A DNA stretch of 64,000 nucleotides, from NCBI RefSeq assembly GCF_052180255.1, contig NZ_CP197466.1:3224001-3288000 (forward strand). Reading direction: 5' to 3'. The notes beneath the pieces are model-generated. The model was given only the letters and a program-made list of their open reading frames with translations. It was not told where the DNA came from and made no database searches. Each line of letters begins with the position of its first letter. Position 1 is the stretch's first letter. This document shows, piece by piece, positions 1 through 8,410 of the stretch. Position numbers and translations under genes: made by a program. Source of the DNA: Paenibacillus_AM sp052180255 (GTDB lineage: Bacteria; Bacillota; Bacilli; Paenibacillales; NBRC-103111).

Positions 1-1011
1 ACAGGCAATGACAAGTCATTTTTTGTGGCATTCGGGCCCAATGATGTCGATTGGCAAAACGAGACCATAAACGGGTATATCATGCGTCCAAATGGCGCTT
101 TTGTTCGTAGAACAGTCCCACTTCCCGATGTCGTCTACAACCGCCTTTCTTCACGTAAGATTGAAAAGCAACCCTCAATGGAAGGATTTAAAGAACGCTT
201 CGAGCGACGTGACATCCCCCTATTTAACTGGAGCTTTTTTGATAAATCCGATGTCTATGCTTTGCTTGAAAAGGATGAACAATTTAAACATGTGCCTGAA
301 TCCGTCATTAATCCATCACCAAGTAAACTAAAAGAAATGCTGCAGATTCACCGATTTATCTATTTAAAACCATCTGCAGGATCACTCGGAATCGGGATAT
401 ATCGGGTTACCTACCACCCACATCGCGGTTATTTTGTCCGGTATCGTAAAAATAACAAAAACATACTTCTTCGTTTCGCCAAATTCGATGACCTTGTACG
501 GATGCTCGGCATCAATCGCGGCATGTTAGGTCAATACGTTGCTCAACAAGGCATTCGTCTCATTGAAATTGATAATTGTCCGATCGACTTCCGGTTTCAT
601 ATGACCAAAAACATGGATGACGAATGGGTTGTAGCTGCAATTGGAGCTAAAAAAGCTGGAAAAGGAAGTGTAACGACCCACATCCGAACTGGCGGCTCGT
701 TAATGACTCCCCAACAAGTATTGGAGCAGGTCTATGGAAATCATGCCGAATCCGTATTAAGTAATGCCAAGAGTACCGCAATTCGGCTCGCTGAAGCACT
801 TGAACAAAATTATCAACATCGCTTGGGTGAACTGGGATTTGATCTAGGCATTGATCAGCGAGAACAGATTTGGATGTTCGAAGCGAATTCCAAACCTGGC
901 CGATCCATCTTTAAACATCCGTCTCTCAAAGCGGAAGAAAGGGCATCGTTAACGAATATTTACGAACACTGCCTATTCCTAAGCAAATTCCGCGTAAGGA
1001 GGAATGAATAA
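1..1011 (+). CDS. YheC/YheD-family ATP-grasp protein, 5' partial
   Basis: The reading frame is open from base 1, so the gene starts before the window. Compared with its two downstream paralogues about 45 N-terminal residues are missing. The GTG at 25 is an internal valine rather than a convincing start, because the upstream codons continue the family alignment. ATP-grasp motifs are visible: a YLKP plus glycine-rich loop, a QQGI strand, a DFRFH segment and a C-terminal EANSKP metal/ATP-binding motif. YheC and YheD of Bacillus are endospore coat-associated proteins of unknown reaction. This copy ends directly against the next paralogue, whose ribosome site lies in its last codons, so the genes form one operon. 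Substrate unknown. Confidence 0.85.
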   Translation, partial: TGNDKSFFVAFGPNDVDWQNETINGYIMRPNGAFVRRTVPLPDVVYNRLSSRKIEKQPSMEGFKERFERRDIPLFNWSFFDKSDVYALLEKDEQFKHVPESVINPSPSKLKEMLQIHRFIYLKPSAGSLGIGIYRVTYHPHRGYFVRYRKNNKNILLRFAKFDDLVRMLGINRGMLGQYVAQQGIRLIEIDNCPIDFRFHMTKNMDDEWVVAAIGAKKAGKGSVTTHIRTGGSLMTPQQVLEQVYGNHAESVLSNAKSTAIRLAEALEQNYQHRLGELGFDLGIDQREQIWMFEANSKPGRSIFKHPSLKAEERASLTNIYEHCLFLSKFRVRRNE

Positions 1012-2145
1012 GTGTCTGCAGACTCCTTACATGAGAACTCATCTACGCCAAAGATCGGTATTCTAACAGTTGGGGATCGATCCGATCAATTCCAAGGAAA
1101 TCGTTCGAATTTTATCGATCTTATTCGAATTGGTCAATCCTATGGTGCGAAAGTATACGTCATCACTGCCGAGGATTTGAACCTTAGCAATTCTCGCATC
1201 CATGCTTTCTGCTATGATTTTCAGAATGAAGCTTGGTTTCGCCAGTGGATGCCGATGCCGCAAGTGATCTACAATCGAATTCCATATCGTCATCAAGAAA
1301 TGCAGCTTGAAGTCCAACAAAAAATTCATGCCTGCACGAAGAATAAGCATCTTTATCTCTTTAACCCCGGATTCTTTAATAAGTGGTCGCTATATAAATG
1401 GCTTAGTGAATCCAATGAGACGAACGATTATATCCCAACTACACAACAACTAACTACTTCGAGCGAAATAGAATCTCTCATTAAATTGTTCCCGATCATC
1501 TATTTAAAACCGGTTCGAGGTAAAGCAGGTAAAGGAATCATGCGTGTAGAGCGTAAATCATTATATCCCATGGCGCCCTTATACAAACTCACCATTCAAG
1601 ACCAAACGAAATCACAGCATTCGATGCATACATCAATGACAACACTCTGGAAAAAAATACAAAAGTATCAAAAAAAGCAGGAGTACATTATCCAACAGGG
1701 GATTGACCTAGCATGCAATAAAGAACGACCCTACGACCTGCGAGCCCTGATTCAAAAAAATTCTAAAGGAGAATGGAGTGTTACAGGGATTGGTGCCAGA
1801 TTAGCTGGCGCATCGAGCATTACCACGCATGTGCCAAGAGGTGGCTCTATCGAAGATCCAGAGAAAATGCTGTCACAGACATTTGGCAATGAGCTTGCGC
1901 AAAGCATTTTGAAACAAATGAAATCAACAGCCCTATTCATCGCAAAGCACATTGAAAAAACAGCGGGGCAGCTGCTTGGGGAAATGTCCATGGATCTCGG
2001 GATCGATAAATCGGGCAAAACATGGTTCTTCGAGGCCAATTCCAAACCCATGAAATTCGATGAACCCCATATTCGTAAAAAATCGCTTGAACGCATCATT
2101 AGGTACAGTCTATTTTTAGCAAAAAAGAACAAAAAGAAAAGGTGA
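1012..2145 (+). CDS. YheC/YheD-family ATP-grasp protein (second copy)
   Basis: This 377-residue paralogue of its neighbours starts with GTG. The start is fixed by an AAGGAGG site at 996-1002, inside the end of the previous gene, nine bases before the GTG. The N-terminal half is the variable pre-ATP-grasp region. The C-terminal half carries YLKPVRGKAGKGI, QQGIDL, YDLRALIQKN and FFEANSKP, the ATP-grasp nucleotide and metal sites. Family members are linked to the spore coat, but no substrate is established that I know of. Its position between two paralogues suggests co-translation, perhaps of different ligases modifying related peptides or polymers; that last point is inference. Confidence 0.87.
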   Translation: MSADSLHENSSTPKIGILTVGDRSDQFQGNRSNFIDLIRIGQSYGAKVYVITAEDLNLSNSRIHAFCYDFQNEAWFRQWMPMPQVIYNRIPYRHQEMQLEVQQKIHACTKNKHLYLFNPGFFNKWSLYKWLSESNETNDYIPTTQQLTTSSEIESLIKLFPIIYLKPVRGKAGKGIMRVERKSLYPMAPLYKLTIQDQTKSQHSMHTSMTTLWKKIQKYQKKQEYIIQQGIDLACNKERPYDLRALIQKNSKGEWSVTGIGARLAGASSITTHVPRGGSIEDPEKMLSQTFGNELAQSILKQMKSTALFIAKHIEKTAGQLLGEMSMDLGIDKSGKTWFFEANSKPMKFDEPHIRKKSLERIIRYSLFLAKKNKKKR

Positions 2146-2153
2146 TCACAGGG

Positions 2154-3254
2154 ATGTCTGAACAAACGCTCGGCATTATCGCCGTTTATCTGGACGGACA
2201 TAAACTTGAGGAAATGAGCTACTACAAAAAGCTGAGCATCTATGCCAATCAAATGGGACTTTCCATCGCCTTATTTACACCATTGGGATATTCTTCAACT
2301 AGACGTGAAGTTCACGCCTACGTGTATGATATCGATCACAAGAAGTGGACTCGTAAATGGATGCCTTTTCCTTCCCTGGTTTATGATCGCTGCCGCTATC
2401 ACGGTGCAGAAAAGTATCGTATGCTGCTTGCATTTCGTAGTAAACATAAGCTTAATTACCTGGCGAAGCCCCTCGCAAATAAATGGACTTTACATCAAAT
2501 TATGTCAGAGGATCCCTTCATCAGTGAAATGTTACCCCATACTAGACAATATTCCACGACCGCTGCTCTTCTCTCCTTCGTACTGAAACATAAGCTAATT
2601 TATCTCAAACCAAAGAGTGGAACTGGCGGTCGAGGTATTATCCGAATCGAACTTAAAGATAATCATACATGCGTAATTGAGGGTAGAAACAAGAACCGTA
2701 CGATTATGACTCCACAGCGTATTACAATCAAAGAGATTGCGAGTAAACTGACACCTTGGAAATTAGATGATCGTTATGTGATGCAGCAAGGAATTGACCT
2801 ACGACTTCAAGATGGTAGAGTTCATGACTATCGGCTGCTCATTCAAAAAAATGGAGAAGGTCGTTGGGATATAACGGGATGTGCAGGTAGAATCGGTCCT
2901 CATCGCAGCATCACATCGAATCTACATGGCGGTGGTACGGCAATAGCGATGGATAAATTACTAGAACAGCGGTTTGCTTCCAGGGAAAAAATAAACGAGA
3001 TCAAAAATAATGTGTATGAATTAGGTTATCAGACAGCTGAGTTTCTAGAGAATCGGTTCGGTCGACTTTGTGAACTTGGTATTGATATCGCAATTGATCC
3101 AGATGGTGGTGTCTGGTTGCTTGAAGTCAATCCAAAGCCTTCGCGTGAAGTGTTTTCCCGGATTGGCGAGACGAAGACATACCAAAAAGCTGTCAAACGA
3201 CCACTGGAGTATGCAAAGATGCTGCTTTCAGAGGGGCCTTTTATTGAAAACTAA
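2154..3254 (+). CDS. YheC/YheD-family ATP-grasp protein (third copy)
   Basis: The third tandem paralogue has 366 residues from the ATG at 2154. An AAAGGTGA stretch about eight bases upstream supports this ATG; a GTG at 2142, overlapping the previous stop by four bases, is the alternative. Motifs are YLKPKSGTGGRGI, QQGIDL, HDYRLLIQKN and a C-terminal EVNPKP where the other two copies have EANSKP. It is the last gene of the operon and is followed by a strong terminator. A spore-coat-associated role comes from the family; the reaction is unknown. Confidence 0.86.
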   Translation: MSEQTLGIIAVYLDGHKLEEMSYYKKLSIYANQMGLSIALFTPLGYSSTRREVHAYVYDIDHKKWTRKWMPFPSLVYDRCRYHGAEKYRMLLAFRSKHKLNYLAKPLANKWTLHQIMSEDPFISEMLPHTRQYSTTAALLSFVLKHKLIYLKPKSGTGGRGIIRIELKDNHTCVIEGRNKNRTIMTPQRITIKEIASKLTPWKLDDRYVMQQGIDLRLQDGRVHDYRLLIQKNGEGRWDITGCAGRIGPHRSITSNLHGGGTAIAMDKLLEQRFASREKINEIKNNVYELGYQTAEFLENRFGRLCELGIDIAIDPDGGVWLLEVNPKPSREVFSRIGETKTYQKAVKRPLEYAKMLLSEGPFIEN

Positions 3255-3264
3255 CGATCAAAAC

Positions 3265-3299
3265 AAAAATCCCACTTCATTATTGAAGTGGGATTTTTT
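3265..3299. terminator. Bidirectional intrinsic terminator
   Basis: A perfect hairpin, AAAAATCCCACTTC paired with its complement around a six-base loop, has an A-run on the left and a T-run on the right. It lies between the convergent yheC/D-like operon and the HAD phosphatase gene and can serve both. Confidence 0.9.
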
Positions 3300-3353
3300 C
3301 AAACCCTCTTAGAAAAACTTTGAGCCTTCAAAGTGGGATCTATGGTAATATAT

Positions 3354-4031
3354 TTATTTTTCAAGATGAGTCAAAATATCCTTAAAGTCATGAATCCGCA
3401 TATGAGATCCATCAAGCTCGCCAGATGAACGGAAAGACGCATAATCACAAGCAACAACAGTCAGTTCATTTTTAAGCCCTGCTTCCACATCGGACGAGCG
3501 GTCTCCAACCATCCATGCAGACTTAATCTGATGCTTGTTCAATAAATGTGCAACAAGATCAACTTTCGTAGATGTCATGTATTCACCCGCACTATAAAGG
3601 TCATCGAATAATTCCGCAATCCCTTTCGCAGCTGCGACACCGCGTACGTAATGCTCCTGCCCATTCGATGCGATAAATAACTTGATTCCGCGATTGCGAA
3701 GCTCCTTTAGAGTCTCCTCTACGTGATCATAAAGCTTACCGTCACCTTCTGCCAAACCATCTAATTCATACTGGCCCATCAATTCCAGAGCACGTGCACG
3801 TGTAGCTTCTGATGCGCCTGGAAGCACTTTTTCCCAGATATCATCTAGAATCATACCTAGACAGCTAAGCATAATTTCCACTGGTGGCGTTGGCCCTTCA
3901 AACATTCCTTCACTGCGAAGCGTATCAAAAATCCTATGATGAACTCCGACGAGTAGTGTTTCCGTCTGAAATAAAGTTCCGTCCAAATCAAAAATCATAG
4001 CTTCAGGCGTTGCGTGCTGACTAGTCTGCAT
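3354..4031 (-). CDS. HAD-superfamily hydrolase (phosphoglycolate phosphatase-like)
   Basis: This 225-residue protein has the four HAD motifs in order: DLDGT near residue 15 (nucleophile Asp15 and acid/base Asp17), a Ser/Asn motif II in IASNG, a lysine in motif III and GDRSSDVEAG as motif IV. The long helical insert after motif I indicates a class C1 cap, as in phosphoglycolate and pyrophosphate phosphatases and beta-phosphoglucomutases. The ATG is preceded by AAAGGAG at nine bases. It is a single gene divergent from the amino-sugar operon. The physiological phosphate ester cannot be read from the sequence. Confidence 0.85.
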   Translation of the reverse strand: MQTSQHATPEAMIFDLDGTLFQTETLLVGVHHRIFDTLRSEGMFEGPTPPVEIMLSCLGMILDDIWEKVLPGASEATRARALELMGQYELDGLAEGDGKLYDHVEETLKELRNRGIKLFIASNGQEHYVRGVAAAKGIAELFDDLYSAGEYMTSTKVDLVAHLLNKHQIKSAWMVGDRSSDVEAGLKNELTVVACDYASFRSSGELDGSHMRIHDFKDILTHLEK

Positions 4032-4133
4032 AAGTTAAGGCTCCTTTATATAATCTAATTTTGTTGCCTGTCTTCTTCTCCTCCTTTATCATGTCGGTTC
4101 CCCGTATTCTTGTCAATCCCTTCCATGGATATA

Positions 4134-4162
4134 TTGAACTTTAGAACGAAATAAGGTATTAT
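4134..4162 (+). promoter_or_regulatory. Sigma-A promoter of the nag operon
   Basis: TTGAAC and TATTAT are separated by exactly 17 bases, about 70 bases before the regulator gene. Nothing else in the 190-base divergent gap looks as good. Confidence 0.65.
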
Positions 4163-4169
4163 TATTTAT

Positions 4170-4182
4170 GAAAATAATTTTC
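4170..4182. promoter_or_regulatory. Possible RpiR operator
   Basis: GAAAA and TTTTC arms around a TAA centre sit at the expected transcription start of the nag promoter. RpiR-family regulators often bind short AT-rich palindromes with GAAA/TTTC arms, so this would suit autoregulation. The local sequence is very AT-rich, which keeps confidence low. Confidence 0.35.
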
Positions 4183-4232
4183 TTTTTTATTTAAAATAAT
4201 TGTAAAATCTTTTCTCGGGTCAGGTGCCAATT

Positions 4233-5096
4233 ATGTCTTCAATATTGACTGCAATTCAGGAAAAACACGAAGGATTGAACCGTCAGGAGCAAAATCTAGC
4301 TCGTTATATCCTCGATCATTCTCAACAAGTTGTATCCATGGGAATTACAGATTTAGCTGAACAATCTCAGACGAGCACGGCCACGATATCGCGGTTTTGC
4401 AAAACGTTTCATTTTCAGGGATTTACTGATTTCAAAATGAAACTCTCAACCGAGCTTGCTCAATTACCGAGCGGTGGGTCTTATCAAGACATCGTTGCAG
4501 GAAATCCCATTGATCGGATCGTGAATGCCGTAGAAGCCAATCATTTACGCTCCATCTCAGATACGACAAGACTGATCGATTATAAACAGCTTCAGCTCGC
4601 TGTCGATGCCTTAGCCAATGCCAATCAAATTGATTTATACGGTGTAGGTACTTCGTCCATCGTTACTCAGGATTTCTATCAGAAACTGGCACGCATTGGA
4701 AAACGTTCATCCGCCTTTCCTGACCCACACATGCAAGTTACCTCTGCTTCTGCTTTAATGCCAGGTGATGTTGCGATAGCGATTTCTTATTCAGGCGAAA
4801 CACCAGAGACCATTCATTCTTTGCAATGTGCACAAGAACGCGGGGCTACTACTATATCGCTTACCAAGTATGGATCGAACACTTTGAATAATATTTCCGA
4901 TATTCGCCTCTTTTCTTCCACATTGGAAGAAGGTATGCGACGCGGGGATATGGCGTCACGTATCGGTCAATTGCATGTAATCGATATTATTTTCACATGC
5001 TTAGTAAGCGAGCATTTCCATGAGTTAGTACCCACCTTAGAACGGTCCTATCAAATGGTTAAAAAATATACAAACAAAGGGAGAGACAACAAATGA
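4233..5096 (+). CDS. RpiR/MurR-family transcriptional regulator of amino-sugar use
   Basis: A 287-residue protein in the RpiR layout: an N-terminal helix-turn-helix (residues 1-75, with TDLAEQSQTSTATISRFCK as recognition region) and a C-terminal SIS sugar-phosphate-binding domain (about 120-255, with the DLYGVGTSS and SYSGETPET loops). The ATG at 4233 is used; a GTG at 4224 is possible and neither has a strong ribosome site. Its last four bases overlap nagB, so it is co-transcribed with nagB and nagA. It probably senses glucosamine-6-phosphate or N-acetylglucosamine-6-phosphate. Bacillus subtilis uses a GntR-type regulator (NagR) for this job, so the regulator family differs here. Confidence 0.85.
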   Translation: MSSILTAIQEKHEGLNRQEQNLARYILDHSQQVVSMGITDLAEQSQTSTATISRFCKTFHFQGFTDFKMKLSTELAQLPSGGSYQDIVAGNPIDRIVNAVEANHLRSISDTTRLIDYKQLQLAVDALANANQIDLYGVGTSSIVTQDFYQKLARIGKRSSAFPDPHMQVTSASALMPGDVAIAISYSGETPETIHSLQCAQERGATTISLTKYGSNTLNNISDIRLFSSTLEEGMRRGDMASRIGQLHVIDIIFTCLVSEHFHELVPTLERSYQMVKKYTNKGRDNK

Positions 5097-5824
5097 TTAT
5101 CCACATTTTTGACAGTCAGCAAGAACTAAACCAAACAGGTGCAGGTATTATTACAGCACTTATCCAAACAAAACCAAATGCTGTTCTAGGTCTAGCTACT
5201 GGCGGTACTCCTGTTGGAATCTATGAGGAACTTGTTAAAAATTATAATCTTGGACGTGTTTCCTTCAGCCACGTAAAATCGTTCAACCTTGATGAATATG
5301 TTGGTTTGCCGGAAGATCACCCTGAGAGCTACCGTTCTTATATGAATCATCATTTGTTCGACCACGTTGATATTCAAAAGGATCAAACTCACGTCCCTAA
5401 CGGTAATGCTGCTGATGTTGATGCGGAATGTGAAGAATACGATGCAAGAATGGCAGACGTAGGTCAAGTAGATTTGCAGATTCTAGGAATTGGCCACAAT
5501 GGTCACATTGGATTTAATGAACCAGACCGCGAACTAACGGCTGGCACACACCAAGTGGAGCTTAAAGCAGAAACTCGTCAGGCAAATGCTCGTTACTTCC
5601 CTTCCATGGATGATGTACCTACGCACGCGATTACAATGGGTGTAGGTTCCATTATGAAAGCAAAATCGATTATACTGATTGTACGTGGTGCGGATAAAGC
5701 AGAAATTGTGAAACGTGCACTTTACGGTCCAATCACAACAGACTGCCCGGCAAGCTTACTTCAAACGCATCCGAATCTTATCGTATTGGTCGATAAAGAA
5801 GCTGGGAGGGCTTTAGTTGAGTAA
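5093..5824 (+). CDS. nagB: Glucosamine-6-phosphate deaminase
   Basis: NagB converts glucosamine-6-phosphate to fructose-6-phosphate and ammonia in the cytoplasm. The 243-residue length matches short Firmicutes NagB proteins. Diagnostic motifs are the GLATGGTP phosphate loop, FNLDEYVG with the catalytic Asp and GIGHNGHIGFNEP with the ring-opening His. The ATG overlaps the regulator stop by four bases and is preceded by AAAGGGAG. The end overlaps nagA by eight bases, so translation of the three genes is coupled. Confidence 0.96.
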   Translation: MIIHIFDSQQELNQTGAGIITALIQTKPNAVLGLATGGTPVGIYEELVKNYNLGRVSFSHVKSFNLDEYVGLPEDHPESYRSYMNHHLFDHVDIQKDQTHVPNGNAADVDAECEEYDARMADVGQVDLQILGIGHNGHIGFNEPDRELTAGTHQVELKAETRQANARYFPSMDDVPTHAITMGVGSIMKAKSIILIVRGADKAEIVKRALYGPITTDCPASLLQTHPNLIVLVDKEAGRALVE

Positions 5825-6995
5825 CAATCGAGAATGGTGGATCATTAACGCAAATGTTGTTTTGGAAGAAGAGGTTCTCAAAGGCGGTGCAGTAAAAATC
5901 GTCGGCGAGCGAATTGCTGGTGTTTACCGCAAAGGGGATGCTGCAATCGCTTCTTCTTCACAGGAAAATCGTATAGATGCTAATGGAAGCTGGTTGCTTC
6001 CTGGATTTATTGATGTTCACGTGCATGGTGGATATGGGGCTGACTTTATGGATGCGAAAGCAGAGTCTCTGGACACGATTACTCGTTTCCACAGTTCACA
6101 AGGAACAACTTCCATTGTTGCAACTTCAATGACAGCTCCACGTGAAGCAATTTCGGATGTTCTTGCTTCTGTTCATGCTTATAGACAAAATGAAATGCCT
6201 TATGCACAAGTTGTAGGTGTGCATCTGGAAGGTCCTTTTATTAACCCGAATAAAGTCGGTGCGCAAAATCCAGAATTTGTCGTTTTGCCGCAAATTGAAT
6301 GGATGGAAGCTTGGCACGAGCAATACCCTGGACTAGTCAAAATCCTGTCCCTTGCCCCAGAACGTGAAGGCGCACTGGAGATGATCACTTGGCTGCGTGA
6401 TCATGGCATTGTCGCTTCAGCTGCACATACAGAAGCAAATTATGAAGAGATCGAAGCTGCTCGTCTACATGGACTTAGCCACTCCGTTCATATGTATAAT
6501 GCGATGAGTCCTCTTCATCACCGTGAACCAGGCACTGTAGGTGCCATTCTAACGATGAATGATATATCTGCTGAAATTATTGCAGACGGTATTCACGTAC
6601 ATCCAGCTTGTACTCGTCTTCTCGCTGCAATGAAGCAGCAAGATAACTTACTCATGATCACTGATGCGATGTCAGCAGCTGGTTTAGATGATGGTATTTA
6701 TCAACTAGGTGGTCAAGATGTTCTCGTAAAAGGCGGCGTTGCGCGTCTTAAAGAAGGCGACTCCTTAGCAGGCAGTACGTTGACAACAATTAGAGGGTTC
6801 CGTCATCTCGTTGAAGATGTAGGACTAACTGTACCAGAAGCAAGTCGCAGAGCGTCTGGTAACCCAGCCAAGCTGCTTCGCTTGAATGATACGATTGGAT
6901 CTATTCGTGGCGGTAAGCTAGCTGATCTCCTGCTCGTATCGGAAGATTTAGAATTACAACAAGTTATTATTAAAGGAAACAAAGTGCACGGATAA
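5817..6995 (+). CDS. nagA: N-acetylglucosamine-6-phosphate deacetylase
   Basis: NagA removes acetate from N-acetylglucosamine-6-phosphate and supplies NagB. The 392-residue amidohydrolase carries DVHVHGG (metal pair), HLEGPFINP (metal Glu), AAHTEAN, the SHSVHMYNAMSPLHHREPG substrate loop and ITDAMSAAG with the catalytic Asp. It starts at a TTG inside the end of nagB, with GGGAGGG seven bases upstream. It closes the regulator-nagB-nagA operon, which would recycle cell-wall or chitin-derived amino sugars. No PTS transporter gene is adjacent. Confidence 0.95.
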   Translation: MSNNREWWIINANVVLEEEVLKGGAVKIVGERIAGVYRKGDAAIASSSQENRIDANGSWLLPGFIDVHVHGGYGADFMDAKAESLDTITRFHSSQGTTSIVATSMTAPREAISDVLASVHAYRQNEMPYAQVVGVHLEGPFINPNKVGAQNPEFVVLPQIEWMEAWHEQYPGLVKILSLAPEREGALEMITWLRDHGIVASAAHTEANYEEIEAARLHGLSHSVHMYNAMSPLHHREPGTVGAILTMNDISAEIIADGIHVHPACTRLLAAMKQQDNLLMITDAMSAAGLDDGIYQLGGQDVLVKGGVARLKEGDSLAGSTLTTIRGFRHLVEDVGLTVPEASRRASGNPAKLLRLNDTIGSIRGGKLADLLLVSEDLELQQVIIKGNKVHG

Positions 6996-7005
6996 ATAGA
7001 AGGCA

Positions 7006-7059
7006 AAACAAAGAACCGTTAATGACTGAGCAAGATCATGTCATAACGGTTCTTTGTTT
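7006..7059. terminator. Long hairpin terminator after nagA
   Basis: A roughly 20-base-pair stem with one bulge joins AAACAAAGAACCGTT to its complement. It lies between nagA and the convergent holin-like gene, whose stop codon touches the right arm. T-rich tails on both strands suggest two-way use. Confidence 0.75.
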
Positions 7060-7489
7060 ATTCATTGCCGTTATTATTCTTATTGATACTGCTGTCATCT
7101 TTCTTTGTGCGAAGAGCATCTATCGCTTTTAGCAAAATGGGAGGTATAGGCACGCCAACCTTCGAGCTATTATCCGCAATTAAGATCCAACCATTAGCTA
7201 AATAATAATAAATGCAGCCGGTCATAATAGCATCTTTAGTTCCTAGTAAGATGTCGAGATTGTGAGCCATAATAATGATCAAGATTACAATTACATTTTG
7301 AAAAAAAAGTCTGCTATCTAAAAACGATCTCCAACCCATCTTCTGCTTCAATAAAACGATGGTTTGTGTCGTGTATTCTGCAAACATCGTAAATAACAAG
7401 AATTGTAAAAGGAATGACCACTGACCAAACCAATCTGTCATAACAATTCCAAAAGCTGCAGCAATACTATTAAAAATAATCATATACAT
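7058..7489 (-). CDS. Holin-like protein (phage_holin_4 / TcdE family)
   Basis: The 143-residue membrane protein has about three to four hydrophobic segments and a charged C-terminal tail. The order of a hydrophobic N-terminus, a middle LIIIMAHNLDILLGT segment, an IYYYLANGWILIADNSSKVG segment and a VPIPPILLKAIDAL ending matches the TcdE/phi-LC3 type holins that export phage endolysins or clostridial toxins. No phage or toxin gene is near. The upstream gene on the same strand encodes a secreted cell-wall 3D-domain protein, but a terminator separates them. The role is unknown; controlled release of a wall enzyme is one possibility. Confidence 0.72.
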   Translation of the reverse strand: MYMIIFNSIAAAFGIVMTDWFGQWSFLLQFLLFTMFAEYTTQTIVLLKQKMGWRSFLDSRLFFQNVIVILIIIMAHNLDILLGTKDAIMTGCIYYYLANGWILIADNSSKVGVPIPPILLKAIDALRTKKDDSSINKNNNGNE

Positions 7490-7592
7490 GAATCATCCCT
7501 CCTTCTACTTTATACGAATAGAATATGAGGAAATCCTTTGATTGCGCCAACGCTTGTACATTATATGAAGATACAATTTCCGTCTCTTATAT

Positions 7593-7625
7593 AAAAAAGA
7601 AGCTCAGCATGACGCCGAACTTCTT
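7593..7625 (-). terminator. Intrinsic terminator of the 3D-domain gene
   Basis: On the minus strand a 12-base-pair stem with two G-U pairs and a GTCAT loop is followed by six Ts, shortly after the stop codon of the 3D-domain gene. Confidence 0.85.
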
Positions 7626-7651
7626 CCTTCATAGGCTTTATTAGATAAGGA

Positions 7652-8389
7652 TTATGACAGGACATAAACCTCTACGTTCTGGAACCCGAATTTTTCCGCA
7701 ATCGAAGATGAACCTGGTATATAGATGTCAATGCGGTTTCCTTTTATCGCACTGCCCATATCAGCTGCTTTAGCAATCATCCCTTTACCTGGTAAACCGC
7801 TGGATGAATATCCTGTAATATACACGGAAGAGCCTAGTGGAATCACATTTGGATCAACTGCAATCGTGCCCAGTCTTAATGGATTACCGAAATAATCCAC
7901 AGGACCCCATTGTCCATTTTCTTTCAGATCTGCAGAGTAAGCAGTTGCGCGAATGGAAAGTCTTTTCTTATATTTCTTATCGCCATTTGGAGTGGAAATC
8001 ATATTGGATGATGTTTTTCCTGAATTTTTTGCTGATGCAGTTGATACTTTTGCTTTCTTTTCTACCGGCTTGTTTTGTTTTGGGGCAGGTGTTGCTGCTG
8101 CCTTTACAGAAGGCGTTGGCTCAGGTGTAGGTGTAGGTGCTGCTGCAACAACAGCAGTAGCCGCTAATTCTTCAGCGTGTGCAAAGTTCAACTTTTTCAA
8201 AAATAATGAGGCAAACACATCTAACACACGATCATTTTCTACTTGGATGCTATGTATTTGCATCGTTGGATCATTTTTCAGGCTAGCCAGCAGCACATCA
8301 TCTGTTTCGGCCTTTACAGGTGTGCTCGTTGCTATCAATGATGCACCTAATGTCAAACTAAGAATCGTATTTATAATAACCTTTTTCAT
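7652..8389 (-). CDS. Secreted 3D-domain cell-wall protein (YocH-like)
   Basis: The 245-residue product has a signal peptide (cleavage near TPVKA at 23-27), a low-complexity Ala/Pro/Thr/Lys linker (about 80-140) and a C-terminal 3D domain (about 145-245). That domain shows RATAYSAD, GTIAVDPNVIPLGS, ADMG and GNRIDIYI, the conserved aspartates that name the family. 3D domains share the MltA/RlpA double-psi barrel fold and occur in peptidoglycan-cleaving or stationary-phase wall proteins such as YocH. No LysM repeats are present, unlike YocH. A c-di-AMP riboswitch precedes it, as for many wall-hydrolase genes. Confidence 0.85.
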   Translation of the reverse strand: MKKVIINTILSLTLGASLIATSTPVKAETDDVLLASLKNDPTMQIHSIQVENDRVLDVFASLFLKKLNFAHAEELAATAVVAAAPTPTPEPTPSVKAAATPAPKQNKPVEKKAKVSTASAKNSGKTSSNMISTPNGDKKYKKRLSIRATAYSADLKENGQWGPVDYFGNPLRLGTIAVDPNVIPLGSSVYITGYSSSGLPGKGMIAKAADMGSAIKGNRIDIYIPGSSSIAEKFGFQNVEVYVLS

Positions 8390-8410
8390 ACTCTATCTCT
8401 CCCTTTCTTG

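Noticed and set aside
1752..2252. 166-codon minus-strand frame across the second and third YheC/D-like genes
   Set aside because: It is a shadow of two strongly supported ATP-grasp genes and has no ribosome site or family match.
7058..8389. Prophage lysis cassette (holin plus wall enzyme)
   Set aside because: No structural, integrase or endolysin genes adjoin, a terminator separates the two genes, and the 3D gene has its own c-di-AMP riboswitch.
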